Source: Raphanus sativus (lineage: Eukaryota; Streptophyta; Magnoliopsida; Brassicales; Brassicaceae). Taken from it: DNA of 64,000 bases. The notes beneath the pieces are model-generated. The model had not been told where the DNA came from. It was given only the letters and a program-made list of their open reading frames with translations, and searched no databases. This document shows, piece after piece, positions 1-11,105 of this stretch; the first letter of the stretch is position 1; each line of letters opens with the position of its first letter. A program made the translations under genes and the position numbers. The stretch lies in the NCBI RefSeq assembly GCF_000801105.2, contig NC_079515.1:18623407-18687406 (forward strand), in the 5' to 3' direction.

Positions 1-216
1 TCCAAGTGGTGTAGAGTAGTTTTTGTATCAAAAAGAGAGCGGATCCAATTTGGAAATGGATGGAAAAAAGTGATATAGGACGCCCGACAACAAACAAAAT
101 GTTGTGAGGTATATTAGTAAGCCATACTATATTGTAAATTTATAGTATCATAGTTATTATTCCGTGTACAGTCATTCAACATTTGCTAAGGGATATAGTG
201 TTTAAGTGTTTGTAAA

Positions 217-289
217 AAGAGAGAGAGAGCGAGCGGGAGGGAGAGAGCACGAGAGGAGGAGTGGGGGAGGGGGAGAGAGAGAGAGAGAT
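217..289. repeat. GA/AG-rich microsatellite
   Basis: Impure GA-dinucleotide tract interrupted by GC-containing units and a short G run. It directly precedes the telomere-like block. The 79-codon minus-strand reading frame across it and the next block is low-complexity and not a gene. Confidence 0.85.
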
Positions 290-342
290 AAATACAAAAA
301 TATCATATAGTGTAGGTAAGAAAAACAAACAAACTCAAATCC

Positions 343-615
343 ATATACCCTAAACCTAAACCCAACCCTAAACCCAAACCCTAACTCAAACCATATACCC
401 AAACCATATATCCTAAACCCTAAATCCAACCCTAAACCCAAATCGTAAACCCTAAATCCAACTCCTAAACCTTAAACCCAAACCATATACCCTAAACCCA
501 AATACTAAACCTAAACTCTGAACCCTAAACCTTAAAACCAAACTCTAAATCCAAACCCTAAACCCAAACCATATACCCAAACCCAAACCCTAATCCTAAA
601 CCCTAAACCCTAAAC
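343..615. repeat. Interstitial telomere-like repeat, degenerate CCCTAAA
   Basis: Many degenerate copies of CCCTAAA (plant telomere TTTAGGG read on the C-rich strand), mixed with CCCAAACC and CCATATACCC variants. Perfect tandem units are few; the cleanest lie near 595-613. This fits an old interstitial telomeric tract or a telomere-like minisatellite rather than a functional chromosome end, since normal transposon DNA lies on both sides. Confidence 0.8.
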
Positions 616-1770
616 CAAACCCTTATCCATTACGTGACTATGCTATATATATTATGGTATGAAATACTCGACACAACCACAAATTTGTATATATGAAATT
701 CTCTAAAATTTCCTTATATATAGAAAGAGATGGACGGCGACGGCGTTGGAGGACAAACAGTGTAACTGATGAAGTAGTAAGTAAAAAGAACCAGGAGCAG
801 AGAAGGAGATACAAAATGCAAAAGAAGAGAAAAAAAAATGTATCATACTATACTATAATTAAAACAATATAGACAACTTAATACATAGAAATATATGATG
901 TAAATTTGTTATAGAATTCAGAAAAAATGACAGCGATAGAATAGTACAAATAGAATAGTACAAACACATGACAGAGAAAGAAGAGGAAACATTAAGAAAT
1001 AGAATAGTAAATGTCAGGGAAGGAGGAGAAAACATTAAGAAATTGTTTCTATTTTATGTTATCAAATAGAGATAGTACAACACAATGATAACTGTTTATC
1101 TTCTCCAAAATTTTTATTTTTTCTAGCCGTCGTCATTTCTACTTTTTCTTAATGATTATTGCTCATAATTTCATTCTTCGGATGAATTATATATGATGTG
1201 ATACAGTTCTGTTCCATTTGTAATTCTTACCACAACAAACAAAATACTAAAAAATCTTGTCTATGAATAAAAAAAATCATTTGTGCAATGAAACACACGC
1301 ACAGATTTATTTGTCACTAATACATAATATACAGAGAAATTAATAGCCATCAGCTTGTTATGAATATATAGTTAAATTATTTTCTACTATGTACATGACT
1401 CCAAGTTTCCCTATATGTAAAGACAATGGATGATTTTTTATATTTAAAAAAGAACAAACCCAATCCAAGGTTTCGTTTAAAAATATATTTCTTTTTTTTA
1501 ACTTATAAAAAATCAAGAACCAAAACATTACTACTTCAAATCAAAGTGAAATGACTAATAAACTCATTCCGCTTCGGAAAGATCCATATTTTAGAGAACA
1601 AAAATCCCTCTTTTTCCGATCCAGTTCCTCCACCACCGCGAACTCCAGTTTGCCTTTACTTTAGGGGATCGAAGTTGGATGAATCTCCAGTGGTTCCTTC
1701 CATCGGCGTCATCGAACCACGTTAGCAATCCAGAATAACTGGAAGCTCGAAACGACCGGTCAAAGGAATT
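616..1770. other. Unassigned AT-rich DNA with a GC-richer tail
   Basis: No gene seen. The first kilobase is AT-rich with purine-rich patches. The part from about 1575 to 1770 is less AT-rich and abuts the plastid-derived DNA, so it may belong to the same organellar insertion, but I could not identify it. A 66-codon minus-strand frame there (1591-1791) resembles nothing I recognise. Confidence 0.5.
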
Positions 1771-1839
1771 GATCCTACAGGCCAAGGCCATAAAGGTCTA
1801 TATGAAATTCTAACAACATCATGGCATGCTCAATTATCT
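1771..1839 (+). pseudogene. psaA: Plastid psaA fragment in the nuclear genome (NUPT)
   Basis: About 23 codons read in frame as part of photosystem I apoprotein A1, including the stretch [20 protein letters not shown]. In the intact plastid gene this lies in the membrane core that binds the reaction-centre chlorophylls. Only this piece is present, with no start or stop, so it is a non-functional relic. It lies about 90 bp before an rpoC2 fragment although the two genes are far apart in plastid genomes, so the insertion is a mosaic or was rearranged. The identification is from memory of the conserved protein; transfer via the mitochondrion is possible. Confidence 0.75.
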
Positions 1840-1927
1840 AATCTAATATTGATTGAATGTTTGAGCATTCCGACACTTTCATGAGTCTATATCCAAAGTA
1901 TCTTAGGTCCTTTCCAAAACTATTAAT

Positions 1928-3180
1928 TTAATTCCCTCTCTGCCTATCCAATCTAATGGGGATATACATTTTCCGGACAAGACAGGTAAGATATCCCGAC
2001 ATAGTGGCATCTTGATACCGCCAGGAAGGGGAAAAACAAACTCTAAAGAATCCAAAAATTTGAAAAATTGGATTTATGCCCAACGGATCACACCACCAAG
2101 AAAAAGTTTTTTGTTTTGGTGCGGCCCGTAGCCACCTATGAGATAACGGACAGTATAAATTTAGCAACACTCTTCCCACAAGATCTCTTTCGGGAAAAGG
2201 ATAATATTCAACTTCGAGTTTTCAACTATATCCTTTATGGAAATGGTAAACCAACTCGAGGAATTTCTGACAACAAGTATTCAATTGGTTCGCATTTGTT
2301 TAGTCTTGAATTGGGACCAAGACAACAAAAAATCTTCCCTCGAGGAGGTCCGCGCTTTCGTTGTTGAAGTAAGTACAAAGGGTTTGATTCGAGATTTCAT
2401 AAGAATTGGCTTAGTGAAATCCCATATTTCGTATATAAGAAAAAGGAATAATCCGCCGGATTCGGGATTGATCTCTGCAGATTCCGTGAATCCGTTTTAT
2501 TTCGCTTTCTCCCAAGGCTGGCATTCTTCAACAATCGCTTAGACAAAATCCCGGAACTATTCGTATGTTCTTAAATAGAAATAAGGAATCCCAATCTTTG
2601 TTAATTTTATCATCCTCTAATTGTTTTAGAATCGGTCCATTTAATCATGTAAAATATCACAATGTTATAAACGAAGCAATAAAAAAAACCTCTAATTACA
2701 ATTAAAAAATCGTCGGGCCCCTTAGGAACAGGCCATTCAAATTTCGAATTTTTATTCATTTTGCCTTTACTAACTTATAATCAGATCTCTGTAATTAAAT
2801 ATTTGCAACTTGATAACTCAAATATATTTTTCAAGTAATTCACTCTTATTTAATAGATGAAAACGGAAGAATTTTAATCTAGATCCATACAGTAACCTTG
2901 TTTTGAATCCATTCAAATTAAATTGGTATTTTCTTCATCAAAATTATAATAATAATTATTGTGAGGAAACGTCCACAATAATTAGTCTTGGACAATTTTT
3001 TTGTGAAAATGTATGTATAGCCAAAAAGAACCATACCTAAAATCGGGTCAAGTTTTAATTGTTCAAAGGGATTCTGTAGTAATAAGATCCGCTAAGCCCT
3101 ATTTGGCTACTCCGGGAGCAAAAGTTCATGGGCATTATAGAGAAATTCTTTACGAAGGGGATACATTAGTTACATTTATA
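1928..3180 (+). pseudogene. rpoC2: Plastid rpoC2 fragment in the nuclear genome (NUPT)
   Basis: Internal portion of the plastid-encoded RNA polymerase beta'' subunit, recognisable in several separate stretches: [14 protein letters not shown] near 2110, then [13 protein letters not shown] and SYIRKRN near 2380-2450, and [18 protein letters not shown] near 3070-3120. The reading frame shifts near 2265-2275 and stops occur near 2010-2050 and 2540, so no functional protein can be made. Similarity ends near 3180 after the codons for LVTFIY, where AT-rich nuclear sequence begins. In plastids the subunit helps form the PEP core that transcribes photosynthesis genes; here it is a dead copy carried over from the organelle. 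Confidence 0.9.
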
Positions 3181-4218
3181 TATTATTTAATGAAAATTTG
3201 TACACTTTAAAAAGTTAACGATGTTTATTGGATTTTTATAGATTAAAAATTATGGAAAATATAATATATATAAAATAATGCATTTATAATTAAATTTTAA
3301 TATAGATTTTTAATACATGTGAAAATTTTACAATATGTATCTTTTTAAAACGTAAAGAATATTAATCAACCAAAAATAATTATCTACAAACTATCCAATG
3401 AAGATCGCTTTTTTTATCCAACGCTTCAATATTATATTCACTGAAAAATCTTGCCGACAAATGATTTGAATGATATCTGCAAATTAATTACGAGAGACTA
3501 AAATAATTACCGTATTCAATTTAAATCAATTGTTAAATTATCTTGACATAATGGTTAGTAGTGCTGATGACTTAGGCCTTGAGATCGGCGAGATACCTCT
3601 ATAGGGAATAGAAATCTCCATAAGAAAACGACATTTGATCTTCATTTTCTTGAAATTCACAGAGATGTTTCTGTATTTGCTTTTGATTTTGTCATTAACA
3701 TGTGAGTAGTTACAAGTATCACATTACTATAAGCATTCTTTATTTTTCGTAGGGGTTCCCAACAAACCCCCCAAACCAGTGTACTTATTATTATCTAACG
3801 TGTTTAGTGTTATTTTTTTGAAATCCGATGTTAAATGAACTTCAGAAAGACAGAAACCATGGTTAACATATTGATATAATCTGAATATTGGGACGATGAA
3901 GTTAAATTTTTCAGAAACGGGGTACACATTTATACATAACAAGAAAAAAAATACGGTGATAGTTTTGTTCATTTTATTATTATTATTTTAAATATATTTT
4001 ATTATTAAATTTCATAATTTCAATGATCATGCACTAATGATGCAGTCTGTTATGTTAAATACAGTTAGAATAACACATCATGCTTTTATACAGAAAGCCA
4101 GTTCAGAAGAAAAAAACAACACATCATTGCTTTTATACATCATCGTAGAGTTAATAGTTGCTTGTTACTTAGTCAAAAATAAAATAGAAATGGTTGCTTG
4201 TTACAAAAGTTTATGTGA
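3181..4218. other. Unassigned AT-rich intergenic DNA
   Basis: No gene or transposon end recognised. The short reading frames (minus 3727-3972, plus 4037-4240) have compositions expected from AT-rich random sequence. Confidence 0.6.
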
Positions 4219-4220
4219 TA

Positions 4221-4449
4221 CTCCCTCCGTTTCATATTAAGTGTCGTTTTAGAGAATTTTTTTCGTTGCAAAATAAGTGTCGTTTTAGAGTTTCAATGCA
4301 AAATTTATTAATTTTATTCTCCATTCTATTTTTCTATTGGTTGAATTGTATCGGTAATGATGTTTTTATATTAAAAATATGCAAAATTAAATGTTTTCTT
4401 AATCCGTGTGCACAAGTATAAAACGACACTTATAATGAAACAGAAGGAG
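4221..4449. mobile_element. Stowaway-like MITE
   Basis: Terminal inverted repeats begin CTCCCTCCGTTTCATATTAA on the left and, read in reverse from the right, CTCCTTCTGTTTCATTATAA. They are followed on both sides by the AGTGTCGTTTTA subterminal motif. A TA dinucleotide flanks each side (4219-4220 and 4450-4451), as expected for a Tc1/mariner-type element. It is 229 bp and has no coding capacity, so it would have needed transposase in trans. Confidence 0.85.
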
Positions 4450-4451
4450 TA

Positions 4452-4961
4452 AGACAGTAGAGATTCAAGGAGTTAAATAGAGAATGTCCAACTCTTACGA
4501 CATTAAATGTGGCAGAAGCCCCCTCACTTTTAATATTATTATGAAACATTAATGGTTGCAGACTTGCAGCAACCATTGCGGAGCATCATATTCTTATAAC
4601 AAAAAAACTTTATTGTATTACTTTAAGAAATCACCTATATATGTAGGTAGAGTTAGCTATGGTTTTGATTATTGAATGGTCAATGCAAACACAGGGAATT
4701 AGAACTACGATTTAATTAAAAAAACACACACATGCTTGGGAATATTTGTATATAACTAGATATCTGTTCTTCGCTATCTGTATTTTTGTCTACAAATAAA
4801 AATAAAATTAATATGTATATATGTAAAGTCAGTTGATCAAAATTTTTATTAGGATCAAAACAAAAACTCTTGTAGTTGAAGACCAAAAATTAAACTCTAA
4901 TAGCTTTGTTATTTGATGATACAAATTAAATGTAAAAAGACAGACTTATTGTATGTATAAA
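4452..4961. other. Unassigned AT-rich DNA
   Basis: No gene recognised between the two MITEs. A short GC-richer patch occurs near 4500-4590 (GTTGCAGACTTGCAGCAACC), without a clear identity. Confidence 0.5.
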
Positions 4962-4964
4962 TAA

Positions 4965-5702
4965 AAGCATCGCCAAAAAATTCTATATTTTGAAGTTTGA
5001 AAAACTCTATATTTAAAGCTTTTATGGTGTTTTTCTTTAAAAGCGGAACTCCAACTTAACTTTAAAATTATTTCTTTTTTACACTATGATCTTTATATTT
5101 TTCATAGTTAATGTATATTCATATAGCTTTTATAAATACCAAACACACATACACATTATATATTATAATATATATTACAGCAATATTAATTAAAAATATT
5201 AAACTAAAGTATAAAATTATAAATAGAAATACATAATTAAATATTAAACTATAAGAAACACCACATTCTTATTGTCTAATTCTAGTTTAAAATATTATAA
5301 ATTTGATTTTTAAATATTATAATTTTATTATTTTTTAGAAATATTATAATACAAACAAATATTAAGTTTCTTTTGTAATATTCTTGTTGACTACTTTAAT
5401 TTTAAAATATTACAAATTTTATTTTAATTTTATGTGTAGAACATATATTTATAAAACTAATTTTAAATATTTATGAAATATAAATTTTTTAAAGATTAAA
5501 ACGATAAACAAAAATATTTAAAAAATATAAATGTGATTTTTTAATTAAAAATACCAAAATGTAAATAAAAAGATAAAACTTCAAATTGACGTTTTATTTG
5601 AAGCTTCACTCTTCAAAACGTCAAATTTAAAGTTTAAAAGTTTCTTTTTGAGAACAAAAAAACTTTATATTAAAGATATAGAGTTTTTTTTTGGAGATAC
5701 TC
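4965..5702. mobile_element. Harbinger/Tourist-like MITE
   Basis: The left end reads AAGCATCGCCAAAAAA and the right end, reversed, GAGTATCTCCAAAAAA; both resemble the GAGCATCTCC termini of plant Tourist-type elements. A three-base TAA flanks both sides (4962-4964 and 5703-5705), the duplication expected for PIF/Harbinger. The 738-bp interior is AT-rich and non-coding. Divergence of the ends suggests an old copy. Confidence 0.6.
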
Positions 5703-5984
5703 TAATACATATGTAGACAAATCTGGCAAACAAGTACAAAAAATAACCATAAGATAAAATGTTGAGAAATAATGAAGAGAAGTTTTATCATTTCAAACAT
5801 CACTCTAAAATGTAATATAAATAGAATGGTTCCATTAATTCCGTTATAAAAGAACGCAAAAACCATTTTGCAACCTAGAGAAAATAAAAACCACACATTG
5901 AACTTTTAATATATTTTTAAAACATAGTAATAGTTAATGCCCATTACTTAATATTTTGTTATTTATTAAATTTATATTATCCAC

Positions 5985-6154
5985 ACGTTAAACTCTCTTT
6001 TGCTTAACGTAAACAATCCATTTGTGTTCACAAATACTTTTCCTTTTCTTTTTAAAGGTCAAGCAATATATACACAAACTTCAATATAGCTCCAGCTTCA
6101 TGCAATACATTACGTACTACCTCATGTAGTATTCCACGAACTAATACATCAACA
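5985..6154 (-). repeat. Truncated 3' LTR of the gag-only copia element
   Basis: Matches the far end of the 7331-7919 LTR, including TGCAATACATTACGTACTAC and the terminal CATCAACA. Only about 170 bp remain of a roughly 590-bp LTR. Confidence 0.7.
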
Positions 6155-6157
6155 ATT

Positions 6158-7310
6158 TCTCCTTTGGACTATCTCCAACGCCGAAGAGATGATCGAGTTG
6201 GTTCGTCCCACTATTTAGCATTCTTAGATCTTTTTGTGTTTCACCAAGTTTAACACGAGCTTGTCTTGCTTCTTCTTTCTCTATTTATAATTCCTTCTGT
6301 AGAACTTAATAAGTGCTTCAAGACGTCTCTGCTCTTTTACTAGCACCATATTCTTCTTCCCAGCTTCATTAACGTTCCATACACACTTGTTTTGTAGCTC
6401 TCCTTGAAATCATCCTTTAGTCTTTCACCATATTTTCCTCCTTAGATTTAGAACCTGATTAAGATGGTGTACTTACTCCATCTTTGTGTGTACCAAATGC
6501 AACTAGGTTGAGAACTTTATCTTTTTATGATTCATTCTCATTTGTCCTTAGGAAGGATGTCTCTTTCTTCTGCATCTCATCATGTCCAATTACACCTAAA
6601 GCTTTTGAATCTTCTTCTCTTGGCCGTTGGACACTCGCTTTTGAAGTGTCCATATCCTCTGCATTTATAACATTGCACCTCTGTATTACCACATGGCTTG
6701 CCAGCTTCTTGTCTTTGTTTGCTCACACCAACTTTCTCATGTTCTTGCCACTATATCACTTCTTGTAGTACATAGTGAAGCACGCAAATTATCTTAATCA
6801 CTTCGTCTTTATTTCTGATTTTTGACTTGTTGTTTCAACAACTGCCAAGTTCACTTCAGTATGATTGTCCACACGATAAAGCTCCATCTCATGAGTTTTT
6901 ACCATATCTATAACTTCGTGAAAGCTACATCATCTATGTTAAGATACACAAATATTTCTCCTTTATATGATTGTATATCCTGTTTATCCTTCTTGCATTC
7001 TTGAATCAGATCGAGTTGCTTCTTTTTGATTGATGTAAAAACAGAAGACAAAGCATTTGCATTATTCCTTGACATCTCCTTCTCATGCTTTGTCTATTTA
7101 GCCAATGGTTTGTTGAACACATCATTATCTTTCTCTACTGTCTTAGGAGCTTCATAGGCATCTTCCATTGATGCCCAGACATCCATATCAATATTTTGTA
7201 AACTCGCCTTCATCTTCACTTTCCAATACCCATAGTGTTCATGATCAAGCATATATTTATATTGAACTATATTATTCATCTTGCCTTGAGGAACTCACCA
7301 ATGACTTAGG
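6158..7310 (-). pseudogene. Copia-type gag with CCHC zinc knuckle, broken
   Basis: The N-terminal part starts at an ATG ending at 7279 and reads for 61 codons with the copia gag signature HYGYWKVKMKASLQNIDMDVW before a stop at 7094. Further along, 6631-6672 encodes CYKCRGYGHFKSEC, a perfect CX2CX4HX4C nucleic-acid-binding knuckle. After it come a charged, probably coiled-coil segment and a conserved SGTNQLDH-type motif near 6190 that in complete copia polyproteins precedes protease. The frame is interrupted by several stops and shifts, so no full Gag is made. In intact elements Gag packages the RNA into cytoplasmic virus-like particles. Confidence 0.7.
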
Positions 7311-7330
7311 TGATCCGCTCTGATACCAAT
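7311..7330 (-). promoter_or_regulatory. tRNA primer-binding site (copia, initiator-Met type)
   Basis: On the minus strand the bases directly after the LTR read ATTGGTATCAGAGCGGATCA. This contains the TGGTATCAGAGC complement of plant initiator methionine tRNA, and it fixes the element's orientation. Confidence 0.85.
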
Positions 7331-7919
7331 TGAAAATGTAAGATGAGCCTGATATAAAGTCGTTTACGAGTACTGTATCAAGAAGTACTACGACAGATGA
7401 AAACAAAGAAGTCCACAATAAAGAAATATTTCTATACTAGATCTCTTCCAAATAAATTTACAAGTCTTATTTAATCAGGAAAACACTAGCCTCATACATT
7501 TCTATGATCTAACATATAATCGAAAAAACTTTCTCTCCTTAACCCTTTATGTTTCACTCATCATACAAGTAATGAAAACTCCTTTTCTAAGAATACTTTT
7601 CTTTGTATTAATCCCATATAAACTCCCCCAACCTAGTTATACTAGGTAGATTTCGTGGCCCTTTTCCCTAAGTAAATATCTCTAAATTTCCTTATTAATC
7701 TTTCTTTTCCTTTTAAGCAAACTTTTTTTCTTAATGACAAAGTTTCTCTTCAAGTAAACTCACTTTGCTTAATATAAAAGGTCAATTTGTCTTCACAAAT
7801 ATATCCTCTTTCCTCTTTCAAGTTCAAGCAATCCCTAAACAAACTCCAATATAGCTCCAGTTTTATGCAATACATTACGTACTACCTCCTGTAGTACTCT
7901 GCGAACTAATACATCAACA
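7331..7919 (-). repeat. 5' LTR of the gag-only copia element
   Basis: A 589-bp LTR. On the minus strand it begins TGTTGATGTATTAGTTC and ends ACATTTTCA, the canonical TG...CA ends, next to the primer site. Confidence 0.75.
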
Positions 7920-8736
7920 ACCTAAATGCAAAATCAAAGTCACTAGATCGAAAATAGGAAAAAGAGAGCACAATTCAGGGAAAGACCTACAGGAACAGTC
8001 CGGTTTCTCCAGTACGAAACCAACGTTTGGAGAGGCCTAGGCCCAACCCCAAAACCAGCTCACCTTCGCCACGACCTGGGAGCACCGCCTCAGAACCTCT
8101 GCCCGCCGTCCTTAGTGCAGGGTGCAAGGAGAGATGTGACCTCAGATAAATCTTTGACAAGAAAAATCCCACTCCTACGTCTTGCTTTCTCATCGGAAAG
8201 CCACCACTACTGTGCCGCTTATACTGAGAACCCATGAATCTACAAATGACAACTGAAGCAAAGTTTAAGGACTCCAGACAAGATCCAGTCCTCACAAACC
8301 TATACTGAGAAGCCATAGAACTCAACACCACCAGAAGACCACCACAACACCACCGACGTCGCCAGATGCACCGCCAAGACACACTGGGAATCCAAGAAAA
8401 ATCATGAATACAAAACAAGACTTAAACGACAGTGCAGAAAAAAGGGAGGGGGGGGGGGGGGGGGGGGGTGGTCTCACAGCTCGCATCAGTCTAAACTTGT
8501 CGGTTGTCTTCAAGAATTTAGAGAGAAAGAGAGGAAACTAATAGTCGGTTCTCTTTTAAAAATTTTGATATTGATTTTCACATTTTATTTTAAATACTAA
8601 ATTTAAATTATTTTTAAAAAGAAAGCTATTGCAGTTGTATATTTTTAAAATAAAATTAGATTGACAATAAATTATCAATAATAACATATTAAACTTCATA
8701 TATCAGATTTATAATTTTTCAAACAATATATCATAA
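7920..8736. other. Unassigned GC-richer block with a 21-base G run
   Basis: From 7980 to 8520 the DNA is clearly less AT-rich than its surroundings. On the minus strand it holds a 143-codon frame (8418-7987) without recognised domains. A pure G run of 21 bases lies at 8448-8468. It could be the 5' part of a LINE or a captured gene fragment, but I have no specific match. From 8520 AT-rich DNA resumes, with the motif TTAGATTGACAATA that recurs at 9600. Confidence 0.4.
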
Positions 8737-8739
8737 ATA

Positions 8740-9205
8740 TCTATTCTATTGAAACACAAGTATGACCAATTGATAAATGTTTGATCCAATTATTTACAAT
8801 TCATATCTTTTAATAATTAAACAACAACATTTAACATATGTATTAATGCTTCGACACCAGCAGGTCTGAGTTTTGAATACCAGTGAAAGCTGAATTATGC
8901 GAGTTAATGGAGAGAGACTTACAAGAGATCTGCAGCATGGCGTAAGAAATACCGTCGAGCGTGGATCCGATAGGACGACTTAGGTGATGCAGTCAAACGT
9001 GAATCCTCATAAGGCAGGTAGAATTGTCAACTGCATAATCGTCTGTAATATTCTCAGAGTTTGTAATAGCTTAATTATCGAACGTTAAAAAAATATGTAT
9101 AATCTAGATTGACTTTTGATGTATACTTAAATATAAAATTTCAATTTTTCAAAAATTTTAAAATAGAAAATATACCCGTCCTTTTAAGGACGGGTCAGAA
9201 ACTAG
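8740..9205 (+). mobile_element. Non-autonomous Helitron
   Basis: The 5' end reads TCTATTCTATTGAAACACAA after a host A at 8739. The 3' end has the hairpin CCCGTCCTTTTAAGGACGGG, then TCAGAAA and the terminal CTAG, followed by a host T at 9206. These are the A|TC...CTRR|T rules for Helitrons. The 466-bp interior has a GC-richer stretch (8880-9070) but no Rep/helicase coding. It is the only Helitron in the window clearly in plus orientation. Confidence 0.8.
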
Positions 9206-9635
9206 TATATATTTAAAATTATATAAGTATCACTGATATTTTAGTTTGTAAAAAATATGTATTTTGTAGTTACACTGTTAACTATACATGTTAAAATTTA
9301 TATTTTGTTGTAAACCGCTTTTTTAGATGAACCTTAATTTTTCAGAGTATACGTTTCTCTTATACAAACAACAGTTAAATCGTATTATAGTTTCTAATCC
9401 GCTTATCCTCTGCTACTTAATCCATTGTTACCATTCGAAGCCATAATATTAAAAAGTTGGTGGATTGTAATGATGCAAATATTTCCACATGAAGTTTCAA
9501 TGAGGACATGTCTATATATTTTACACTTTTAATTTGAAATAATATAATTAAATTAGTTTTGTTTGAAGACAAGTAATGCAGTTATAATTAAAAAAATAAA
9601 ATTAGATTGACAATAGAACCTCAGTAATAACATAT
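9206..9635. other. Unassigned AT-rich DNA
   Basis: No gene. The end of this stretch (9578-9635) is homologous to 8625-8700, marking a duplicated AT-rich sequence of unknown family. Confidence 0.5.
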
Positions 9636-10125
9636 GTCATCGAGTTATACAGACTCATGTGGACTCTGTAAACCAAACTGGTAACTCTGCATCCATGTGC
9701 ACAACGAATGACGTTTGTTTCCTAGCATAACGTGCTAAGCTACCAGCCTTCAAATTCTGTGTGCGTGGTACATGGACGATCCCTGAGCTGTGAAAGTTTC
9801 CTTGCAGGGTCTTTATATCCGCCAAATAAGTTGCAAAAGCAAACTATTCTTCTAGTTCCGACACCATCTTCACCAATTGAGAACAATCTATTGCAAATGT
9901 GACCCTAAACTAACACAAATTTCGTATACATTCCATTACACAAAGTAATGCCTCTACTTCAGAGTAAAGTTGAGAGAGTGAAGTGCTTACATTCCTGGCA
10001 CCCATTAGACCTGTATATCCTTCCAGTGTGCTATACCATCCATGTCCTGAGAACATCTATGTGTCCTTCCAAGACCCATCCACAAAGCATCATCGTCCTG
10101 GTATAGACGGTATTGTCGGGCCTTG
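9636..10125 (-). pseudogene. LINE ORF2 C-terminal RNase H fragment
   Basis: Read on the minus strand this encodes the plant LINE RNase H-like C-terminus: GLMGARN, SEVEALLCVMECIRN, FAIDCSQLVKMVSELEE, IVHVPRTQN followed by SLARYARK, and DAELPVWFTES before a stop whose complement is at 9655-9657. Internal stops occur (for example after the ECIRNLC and SELEE segments), so it is dead. In intact LINEs this domain follows the reverse transcriptase and removes RNA from hybrids. The piece is flanked by the same 17 bases, CCTCAGTAATAACATAT (9619-9635 and 10126-10142). No poly(T) appears at its left side, so it lacks the poly(A) tail of a normal LINE insertion. Confidence 0.8.
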
Positions 10126-10176
10126 CCTCAGTAATAACATATTAAATTTCATATATCAGATATATTTTAAAAGAAA

Positions 10177-10222
10177 ATATATATTTCATATATATATATA
10201 TATATGTATATGTATATATATA
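10177..10222. repeat. AT/TA dinucleotide microsatellite
   Basis: Alternating AT tract with two TATG interruptions, within AT-rich DNA to the right of the LINE fragment. Confidence 0.8.
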
Positions 10223-10421
10223 CTTAAAATGATTTAGTATCACTGATTTTTTTTAGTTGGTAAGTAAAGACTGGTTACCATATTTTTTTTTGCTAAACGT
10301 TTTTTACATTTTTTGGATAAAAGTTAGCGTTTTAGAACAAATTATCAAAATTTTAAGGTTTAATGATTCTGGAAGTGAGTAATGGTTAAAAAATTCGTAT
10401 CTACAACCTTATTTGTATATA

Positions 10422-11103
10422 TTTTGGTTATGTGCATTTGGTCTAAATGGATGTATCTGGATGTATACCACTCGGTGGATGCAATTCTGTGGATACGTTT
10501 GTGTGGATGCTATTTCTGTGGATGCCTTGTGGTGAATGCCTTGTGCATATATGTGCAGTTGGGAAAAGAGAGAAATCTATTTGTTTGGGCCTTTGGTATG
10601 GCCAAATCCCATTAGTGTAAGGATTAAGGGAGTCACTATATACGCTCTCTAAACCTAATTTCTTGCCTCCTACTACTCATCTAACACCAAGAACAAGATT
10701 AGGGAGAAAGTGAAGCAAGAAGCAAGAGAAAGCTTGGAGATTGAAAAGGAGTATTCACAGGGAGAAGCACAGAGGGATTTGGTCAAAAATCTAAGGTTGT
10801 TTTTCTTCCAGAGATTGTGGGTTTCTTCTCCTCTACACACAGGATCAGTAAGCTTAAATCTTTAGCTTATTGTTGTGCTGTCTCTAGGTGAATAGGAAAG
10901 CATAAAGGATGTTGTGTAAGAAGCTCTTGTAAACACTTGATACTAGTGAATCATTGACAGTGCCGTCCTCTCCCTAGATGTACCGCAAGGGAACTGGGTT
11001 AAAAATCTTTTGTCTTTAAACAAACTCAAACAACATAAAAGCGTGCTAAGTTTGATTAGTCAAGTGAGATAAACTGGTTAATTGGTTAAAAGAATTCTCA
11101 ACA
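10422..11103 (+). repeat. 5' LTR of the copia element
   Basis: The 682-bp LTR ends in TTCTCAACA. Its first bases are TTTTGG where the partner LTR has TGTTGG, so the terminal TG has mutated. Repeated GGATG(C/T) units occur near 10450-10550. Confidence 0.9.
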
Positions 11104-11105
11104 AG

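Larger units (their letters stand above)
5985..7919 (-). mobile_element. Gag-only copia-type LTR retrotransposon derivative
   Basis: Read on the minus strand the order is LTR (7919-7331), a Met-tRNA-type primer site (TGGTATCAGAGCGG, 7328-7315), a gag coding region, a purine tract next to 6154, then a truncated second LTR (6154-about 5985). The roughly 1.18-kb interior has room only for gag; protease, integrase, reverse transcriptase and RNase H are all absent. The left LTR lacks most of its length. The element could have moved only with proteins from a full-length relative. Confidence 0.75.

Noticed and set aside
7987..8418. A 143-codon minus-strand frame as a protein gene
   Set aside because: No recognised domain, unusual Trp/Arg/Gly-rich composition, no upstream promoter signals, and it lies in a block bounded by transposons.
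8880..9070. tRNA-derived SINE
   Set aside because: A weak B-box-like GAATACC is present, but there is no convincing A box, no terminal repeat tail and no flanking duplication; the stretch lies inside a Helitron.
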